Source of the DNA: Chitinophagales bacterium
Lineage (GTDB): Bacteria > Bacteroidota > Bacteroidia > Chitinophagales > Saprospiraceae
Reading direction: 5' to 3'
DNA: 64,000 nt
Assembly: GCA_017303875.1 (NCBI GenBank)
Contig: JAFLBP010000018.1
Span: forward strand, 78,659-142,658
Shown: piece after piece, positions 58,729 through 64,000 of the stretch
Layout of the letters: each line of letters starts with the position of its first letter
How positions within the stretch are numbered: the stretch's first letter is position 1
Position numbers and translations under genes: made by a program
The notes under the pieces: generated by a model
Told to the model about the DNA's origin: nothing
The model's input: the letters and a program-made list of their open reading frames with translations, nothing else
The model's database searches: none

Positions 58729-61700
58729 TTATAAAATTGGCGCGTCGGCATGAATAATATGCCCAAGCCTGTTCAGCCGGACTTTCACGGCGCCCTGCAT
58801 CGAACTAAGAGATGCCTGCCGGCAACGGCCAGCTTTTTTAGATACAACATCTTCTAATATCTCAGTCTCCAGGTGATGCAAAAACCAATAGCTTCCAGAG
58901 GTCAGCTTCCGCACCCTGAATAATTTCTTACTGATTTTTGCGCGATCAGCCGGGTCGAACCAGTCAAATTCCTTTGGATCAAGGTCAAAAACAAACATAT
59001 CATTTCCGGAAAGGGAGGTCAGGAATTTCCAATCTGGATTTGCGGGCAGGTTGAGGCTTTCAGGCACCTCTCCGGCGTATTGTGTCACATAATCATAGGC
59101 AGCAGCAGGATCCGTGATAACCGCAGGCAGCCCGATCAGACGGCGCTGGTAGGCATCCCAGAAGGTAGCCACATGCTCCTGCTTTTTGCCATTTTCATCG
59201 AGGTAAATCGCGATATGGTGATTACTGCCAGGCTCCACAAATCCGCGGGGCAGTTGAATTACCTTTTCCGCCGGATTATGTATGCGCACACGATGTACCG
59301 GAAGTCCGTTAACCAAAATGGGTGCGGTGGCCAGGTCTTTAAATGCCTGTTTTGGGTCGTTTTTATGTTCGCCCAAACGCGTTTGTACGGCTGTTTTTAC
59401 TTTGGGGTCAAGAATACGCTGCGCAGCTTTTTCGGTCAGGAGCGGGCTGATATTTTTACGGGAAACTAATTTATACTCCCAAATGGTGATATGCGTCAGG
59501 TGTTTTTGATTTTCAGCGCCGTAGCAAATCGGATTTTTATCCAACTCCTTGAAGGCTTTTTTCGGGTCGTTCCCAAATGCCGCTAAACGAGCCTCTACCA
59601 ATTCCTTTTGAAACGGATGCACACAATGTGCCAGCACTTCGGGGTTAAAGCGGGCATTAAGGGCAATTTTCTGGTATTGTTTCACACGGCCATACACGGT
59701 TTCCTCATGCAATTGGCCGCGTGGTGTTAAGCTGATTTGCACAGTTTTTTTGCTGTGCTTAGGCTTGTTTTTTGAGGGCGAAGCCACCCTGTTGCCTTGT
59801 TTAAAGGAGATCAGCACATTCTCAACCGCGTCTTGTACCATTCGGTGCGAAAATGGCGGAGGGCCGGCGATAAATTTATCGCGACCTTCTTTGAGCAACT
59901 CCTCCCGGCGTTCATTGCCCAACTTGCCTTCGAGTGCCTGATTAAGGGTATTTAAGCGCTGAACATGACTTTGGCGGGTACAGGCAATCGCCAGGGCATC
60001 AATGGCGTGATGGCGGTGGTCTTTTCGCTTATCCCAGCCGGGTATCACTTCTTTTTGCTGCTGCCCTTTATGAATCCACTTCATTTCGGTGAGTTCCTGT
60101 TCGCGGAACTGCGGCAGGCGCAATTGCTCAATCACTTCATCCCATCCCCATTGATGGCGCAGGAAATCCGTAATACTACCCGAAGTTGTATTTACATTAC
60201 GGCATATATCGAGCAGCAATTGCCTTGCTTTTCGGGTAATGTACTGCGTTTCACGCAGTTGCCGGGCTATAAATTCGGTATCATTGCCAACAGCTTCCGC
60301 GCTCATGAGCAGGCGGTTATACTTGCCTTTGGATATTTTATTGTGGTCAAAGAGGTCTTTGATGCGGCGCAGGTAGGCATCAAAAGGTTGCAGTCCTTTT
60401 GCGCCTTGTGCTTCCATAAAATCCAGGGCAGTGTATTTATTTTTATCCTGATTGAGTTTGCGTTCGCAGATGGTTTTATTCTCGTAGGAGTCATCAAAGC
60501 GACGAACTTTGGGGATAATATGTTCAATATCTACATTTTCGCCCCGAAGCAGGGCAGCAAGATCCATTTTTTCGCCGGTATACAGCGAAACGCCATCAAT
60601 TTCTTCATAAAGCCGGTATTTTTCCAATTGCGTTTTGGTCACGCTTTCGAGCTGAATCCCCAGCAATTCTGCTACTTTTTGCCGGTTTTGCTGATTTTCC
60701 CTCTCGCGCCCGCGCATACGCTTATCAGTTCCCTGGCGTTCCTTGGCGCTTTGCTTTAATTCGCGGGCCAGTTCTATCCGAATAACATCGGGGCGGCCAT
60801 AAGCAGCCATCAAGTCATTCACTACATGAATCAACTGATTGAGTATTTTTTCAACTACCGGGTTTCTGAGTGTATTTTTGGGAATAATATCTAATTTGTC
60901 GAGTAAGTCCCGCGCTTCATTTTCAGCGAGTGTAATACTATTGCTATGATTATAGCCCGAAGCCTTGCAGGCATCTGTATAGTCTTTTCCATTGCGATAA
61001 TGCGGCAACAACCGGCGCATGGCGCGATGGCTTTTTGAAGCATAGCCTTCTTTGGTAAAATCCAGTTCGGCTAATTGTTCGGCCTGATCTTCACTGATGT
61101 CGTAACGCTCCAGTAAGATTCTTACCAGATCTTTTTGCTCTTCGGTGGCATAGATCAAATGCCAGAGTCCATAAAGCGGTTCACGGTCAAAGTTTGATTT
61201 CAACTGCAAGCGCTGGATTTGCTCTCCGGTTTCGGGCACGATGAACGGAACGCTTTCTGTTTCGGGGTCAAATTTCAACAGATCCCTACCCCTGTTTTTG
61301 AGAATACTGAGCAGTTTGGCGCGGGTTCTGTTGGTTTCAAGGCCCTTTTCGGCGATGAGCTTATCTAACTTGTAATGCGAGGGAGAAAGACCAAGTGTCT
61401 TTATAATTTTTGTGGCACTCAGATTTTTTTCCTCTTGTTGCAATATATCAAACAGTTTTTCTTTTTCAGCCTGCGACAGCGGATAGGCAATCCCTTTATT
61501 ATCATATACCCTCAAATTGTGCAAGCTTTCCCAAACTTTACACTCCTGGGCCAGGGGCGATGACTTTGGGGCGGCTTTGGGACGAACAATCTTTTTCAGG
61601 CCATTGGGCTGAATGATCGGCTCATGTGTTTTTTTATCTAATGCATAATTCCATTCCAATGCACATTCGCCTACAAGATTTTTCTGCGAGCGCAGCGGGC

Positions 61701-62397
61701 GTTGCCGGTAAATCACTTTATCGCGAAGCAGCCTGCGATTGGCTTCTGTAAGTACGTCAGGATGAAACTGCGCCTGAACAGACCAAATCAGGTCGAACTC
61801 CTCCATATAAGTATCCCGGTTAAATATCTGCTGCTTGACGCGATAGCGCGGATTTTCCTTGAATTGTGCAGCAAATTGAGCGCCAATAGTCATCTGCTTT
61901 TCACGAAGTGAAGCTTCCCGCGCTGCGATTTCTTTTAAATAATCGCTTTGCTTCTTCCCATCAGATTCCGTCTGATCCTTACGGCTGCTTTTGTAGCCCC
62001 GGCGAAGGTTAAGATGCAACAAAATGCGTCCGATTTCTGGTAAAGTCAAGGCTTCACTCAATGCCTTTGCGCGAAGCTGGTAGAGTTGCAGCGGTGTTAG
62101 AGCATTTAGCAGTTGCGCATCGGGCAGCATATTCAGGTGCGTGAGTGCCCGGTAAAGCAAATGTCTGCGCAGGCGGAATCGCTGAAGATTCCTTCGGGCG
62201 CCACGTGCCATACGCCGGGCCACATTGGTTGGAACACTGCCACCTTTTCCGAATTCTTTGATTTCATCAGTACTAAGTGGAACAGTTCGTACACCGCAGT
62301 CGAGTAATTCGTTTTGTGTTTCTTCTGTAGGGTTTTGTTTAATCACAGCCCAACCAATAGAAGCAATACCGAGATCAAGTCCAAATATCGTTTGCAT
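58729..62397 (-). CDS. cas9: CRISPR-associated endonuclease Cas9 (type II-C)
   Basis: 1222 residues. RuvC-I has FGLDLGIASIGWAV with Asp8; the Arg-rich bridge helix follows (RMARGARRNLQRFRLRRHLL). RuvC-II has RIELARELKQ with Glu542. The HNH domain reads VDIEHIIPKVRRFDDSYENK with His626, and RuvC-III has HRHHAIDALAIA with His797 and Asp800. All catalytic residues are present except that the residue before the HNH His is Glu625, not the Asp of many Cas9s, as I recall for other Bacteroidota. It cuts double-stranded DNA guided by crRNA:tracrRNA. The PAM cannot be read from the sequence. It is the first gene of the cas operon. Confidence 0.98.
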   Translation of the reverse strand: MQTIFGLDLGIASIGWAVIKQNPTEETQNELLDCGVRTVPLSTDEIKEFGKGGSVPTNVARRMARGARRNLQRFRLRRHLLYRALTHLNMLPDAQLLNALTPLQLYQLRAKALSEALTLPEIGRILLHLNLRRGYKSSRKDQTESDGKKQSDYLKEIAAREASLREKQMTIGAQFAAQFKENPRYRVKQQIFNRDTYMEEFDLIWSVQAQFHPDVLTEANRRLLRDKVIYRQRPLRSQKNLVGECALEWNYALDKKTHEPIIQPNGLKKIVRPKAAPKSSPLAQECKVWESLHNLRVYDNKGIAYPLSQAEKEKLFDILQQEEKNLSATKIIKTLGLSPSHYKLDKLIAEKGLETNRTRAKLLSILKNRGRDLLKFDPETESVPFIVPETGEQIQRLQLKSNFDREPLYGLWHLIYATEEQKDLVRILLERYDISEDQAEQLAELDFTKEGYASKSHRAMRRLLPHYRNGKDYTDACKASGYNHSNSITLAENEARDLLDKLDIIPKNTLRNPVVEKILNQLIHVVNDLMAAYGRPDVIRIELARELKQSAKERQGTDKRMRGRERENQQNRQKVAELLGIQLESVTKTQLEKYRLYEEIDGVSLYTGEKMDLAALLRGENVDIEHIIPKVRRFDDSYENKTICERKLNQDKNKYTALDFMEAQGAKGLQPFDAYLRRIKDLFDHNKISKGKYNRLLMSAEAVGNDTEFIARQLRETQYITRKARQLLLDICRNVNTTSGSITDFLRHQWGWDEVIEQLRLPQFREQELTEMKWIHKGQQQKEVIPGWDKRKDHRHHAIDALAIACTRQSHVQRLNTLNQALEGKLGNERREELLKEGRDKFIAGPPPFSHRMVQDAVENVLISFKQGNRVASPSKNKPKHSKKTVQISLTPRGQLHEETVYGRVKQYQKIALNARFNPEVLAHCVHPFQKELVEARLAAFGNDPKKAFKELDKNPICYGAENQKHLTHITIWEYKLVSRKNISPLLTEKAAQRILDPKVKTAVQTRLGEHKNDPKQAFKDLATAPILVNGLPVHRVRIHNPAEKVIQLPRGFVEPGSNHHIAIYLDENGKKQEHVATFWDAYQRRLIGLPAVITDPAAAYDYVTQYAGEVPESLNLPANPDWKFLTSLSGNDMFVFDLDPKEFDWFDPADRAKISKKLFRVRKLTSGSYWFLHHLETEILEDVVSKKAGRCRQASLSSMQGAVKVRLNRLGHIIHADAPIL

Positions 62398-62413
62398 TTT
62401 TCAGGTTTAGTAA

Positions 62414-62445
62414 TTTGGTAAATAAAAGCGAAGTTATTAATTTTG
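62414..62445 (+). promoter_or_regulatory. tracrRNA promoter
   Basis: TTTG (62414-62417), 20 bases, then TAATTTTG (62438-62445): a perfect Bacteroidota promoter on the plus strand. A start about six bases after the -7 box falls near 62451, inside the anti-repeat. Confidence 0.65.
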
Positions 62446-62447
62446 CT

Positions 62448-62529
62448 GTACAATTTGAAGCAATTCACAATAAGGATTTTTTTCCGTTGTGAAAACATCC
62501 ACTGGGGGGCAGCAATGCCTCCCTTTTTT
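62448..62529 (+). ncRNA. tracrRNA of the type II-C system
   Basis: The anti-repeat GTACAATTTGAAGCAA, then TTCACAA (62448-62470), pairs with the first 25 bases of the repeat with one bulged U in the crRNA. Next come a nexus-like hairpin (GGA with TCC, flanked by CACAA with TTGTG) and a terminator hairpin GGGGGGCA/TGCCTCCC (62504-62523) with a T-run to 62529. With the promoter above, the RNA would be about 80 bases. It is divergent from cas9. Confidence 0.85.
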
Positions 62530-62559
62530 GTTTGACTTTTTCACATCAATCAAACATCA

Positions 62560-63486
62560 ATGAACACATTCCACAAATCAGCCCTGCTACTGCTGGCCGC
62601 CGCAAGTCTTAGCTCCTGCGTGGCCAAGAAAAAATTTACTGCCCTCCAAAGCGAACTGGCACTCACCAAAACCGAACTGGCCGCCGCCAATAAAGACCTC
62701 GGCAAATGCGGCGTCAGCCTCAATGAGTACATGAACCGCCTCTCGCTTTGCGAACAGGAGCGCTCCAACGCCATCAAAGCCCAACAAATCTATGAGGATC
62801 AAATCACCTTCCTCAAATCCCAACTGGGCGACTGCCAATCCCTGCGCGACAAACAACTCTCACAGGTGGGCGACCTTACCAAACTCAATAAATCCGCCAA
62901 CGACAACATCCGCGAAACCCTTTCGCAATTAGAGCGCAAGGACAAATACCTCAACCTCCTGCAATCGGCCAAAACCCGCGCCGACTCCATCAACCTCGCC
63001 CTGGCCGTCAACCTCACCAGTATGCTCCGCGATGGCATCGAAGACCGCGACATCGAGGTAAAAGTGGATAAAACTGTGGTTTTTGTCAACCTCTCCGATA
63101 AAATGCTCTACCAAAGCGGCAGCTCCAACCTCACCCCGCGCGCACAGGAAGTACTCGGAAAAATCGCTCAGATCGTCAGTGCCCGCCCGGAACTGGAAGT
63201 GATGGTGGAAGGCTATACCGATAATGTACCCATCAAAAATGCCTGTATGGACGACAACTGGGACCTCAGCGTCAAGCGCGCTACCTCCGTTGTGCGAGCC
63301 CTGCAAACCCAGTATAAAGTGAATCCCAACCGCCTGATCGCCGCCGGTCGTGGCGAATACAATACCCTCGCCAGCAATGACACCGAGGCCGGCCGGGCCA
63401 CCAACCGCCGTACCCGCATCATCATCCTGCCCAAACTCGATCAATTCTACGAACTGCTCGACCCCAACAAGGTGCCGAACAAGTAA
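62560..63486 (+). CDS. OmpA-family peptidoglycan-associated lipoprotein
   Basis: 308 residues. A lipoprotein signal (LLLLAAASLSSCVAKKK, lipobox LSSC) is followed by a long coiled-coil region (LQSELALTKTELAAANKDLG and on to about residue 150) and a C-terminal OmpA/MotB domain: VKVDKTVVFVNLSDKMLYQS, VMVEGYTDNVPIKN, and GRGEYNTLASNDTEAGRATN with the usual NRRTRI end. The domain binds peptidoglycan; the lipid anchor places it at the outer membrane. It tethers the envelope layers. It follows the tracrRNA terminator. Confidence 0.92.
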   Translation: MNTFHKSALLLLAAASLSSCVAKKKFTALQSELALTKTELAAANKDLGKCGVSLNEYMNRLSLCEQERSNAIKAQQIYEDQITFLKSQLGDCQSLRDKQLSQVGDLTKLNKSANDNIRETLSQLERKDKYLNLLQSAKTRADSINLALAVNLTSMLRDGIEDRDIEVKVDKTVVFVNLSDKMLYQSGSSNLTPRAQEVLGKIAQIVSARPELEVMVEGYTDNVPIKNACMDDNWDLSVKRATSVVRALQTQYKVNPNRLIAAGRGEYNTLASNDTEAGRATNRRTRIIILPKLDQFYELLDPNKVPNK

Positions 63487-63518
63487 GTGTTTTTGTGTTT
63501 TTGTGTTTTTGTGTTTTA
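63486..63518 (+). repeat. Short tandem repeat after the OmpA-family gene
   Basis: Four units of GTGTTTTT or TGTGTTTT type begin directly after the TAA stop (63484-63486). Low complexity, no coding content. Confidence 0.7.
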
Positions 63519-63630
63519 TAAATATAGCCACCACGAAGTGGTTGTGAAAACCGTATTGTTGCAATCCTTTGAAAATCAGGATAAAAGAATCTATCAATCT
63601 TCAAATCCACCCAAATCTTGGTATAATTCA

Positions 63631-63702
63631 GGAGGTATTTTGAATCCTTCAGCGGGTTTCTTTGGAGCTTTTCGCTGAACATTCAGGATGCCTCCTTTTT
63701 TT
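63631..63702 (+). terminator. Long-stem terminator after the OmpA-family gene
   Basis: GGAGGTAT pairs with ATGCCTCC (one G-U), and GAATCCTTCAGCG with CGCTGAACATTC inside it, followed by seven T. Confidence 0.6.
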
Positions 63703-63875
63703 ATAAATATGTAGACACTGACTTGCCGTCGGATGAGTCCAATTCGGAAGTCGGCTATAAGCAAGGTTATTAATCGTCTGGTGACTGAAATCGCTCTCGC
63801 GAATGGTTAATACTTTAGTTCACTATAAGCACCTGTGACCCTTTTCGGGGAATAAAATACTAATTCCGCCAACAT

Positions 63876-63910
63876 AAAAAAAGCCCCCCTCCTACTGCAA
63901 GGAGAGAGGC
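63876..63910 (-). terminator. Terminator of the gene at the right edge
   Basis: On the minus strand GCCTCTCTCCT pairs with AGGAGGGGGGC (two G-U pairs), followed by seven T. Confidence 0.65.
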
Positions 63911-63957
63911 CATCCCAAAAACCGATTTTAAAGTATGTTTAAAATCGATTCCCGGAT

Positions 63958-64000
63958 TTATCCGATCGGCTCGCTGATCGGGAGGATCTGAGAAGTAACG
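63958..64000 (-). CDS. 3' end of an unknown gene (runs off the window)
   Basis: Fourteen codons are visible, ending VTSQILPISEPIG and TAA. A good terminator lies 48 bases downstream, which supports a real gene end. The product cannot be named. Confidence 0.35.
   Translation of the reverse strand, partial: VTSQILPISEPIG

Larger units (their letters stand above)
63487..63957. other. Convergent intergenic region
   Basis: 471 bases with a tandem repeat, a plus-strand terminator (63631-63702) and a minus-strand terminator (63876-63910). No gene is supported between them. Confidence 0.5.

Overview
The window is chromosomal DNA of a Bacteroidota bacterium, most likely of the Saprospiraceae/Lewinella type. 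The evidence is: several secreted proteins with type IX secretion (T9SS) C-terminal sorting domains; -7 boxes of the form TAnnTTTG, sometimes with a TTTG or TTG about 20 bases upstream; no clear Shine-Dalgarno use; a complete S10-spc-alpha ribosomal supercluster with zinc-free L36 and S14; YD-repeat (RHS) proteins of the Bacteroidota type; and a type II-C CRISPR-Cas9 locus with 47-base repeats like those I recall from Bacteroides.

Layout. 1-10.5 kb: housekeeping genes (edge of kynureninase, peroxiredoxin, a GT-C/TPR membrane protein, gamma-carbonic-anhydrase-like protein, retropepsin/PDZ protein, SLC13 transporter, arabinose-5-phosphate isomerase, RecQ, dCTP deaminase). 10.5-19.5 kb: an accessory island of low-GC genes with one long N-terminally truncated RHS protein, two shorter orphan RHS C-terminal tips and five small exported proteins. 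Each RHS tip ends in a zincin-like domain and is followed directly by a different small exported protein, as expected for effector/immunity cassettes. 19.5-20.2 kb: a SIMPL-domain protein. 20.3-36.8 kb: one run of thirty translation, secretion and transcription genes on the minus strand, from rpsJ to rplQ. S3 has a long RGG-like tail and L17 a long acidic tail.

37-54.8 kb: malic enzyme, MsrB, di-haem cytochrome c peroxidase, LspA, two paralogous helical-repeat proteins, four T9SS cargo proteins (one a metzincin protease), a thioredoxin/MsrA-like protein, TerC, and a MarR regulator with a small membrane protein. Many intergenic spaces here hold tandem or inverted repeats that run up to, or over, stop codons.

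54.8-62.5 kb: a complete type II-C CRISPR-Cas system. It has 32 repeats and 31 spacers, then cas2, cas1 and cas9 on the minus strand, and a divergent plus-strand tracrRNA beside the cas9 start. The anti-repeat shows that crRNA is made from the plus strand, against the cas genes, and a shared bidirectional terminator separates array from cas2. The repeats carry a near-consensus Bacteroidota promoter, so each repeat may start its own transcript. 62.6-64 kb: an OmpA-family lipoprotein and the 3' end of a further minus-strand gene.

The most unusual parts are the RHS tip cassette island, the promoter architecture of the CRISPR/tracrRNA locus, and the stop-codon-abutting repeats.
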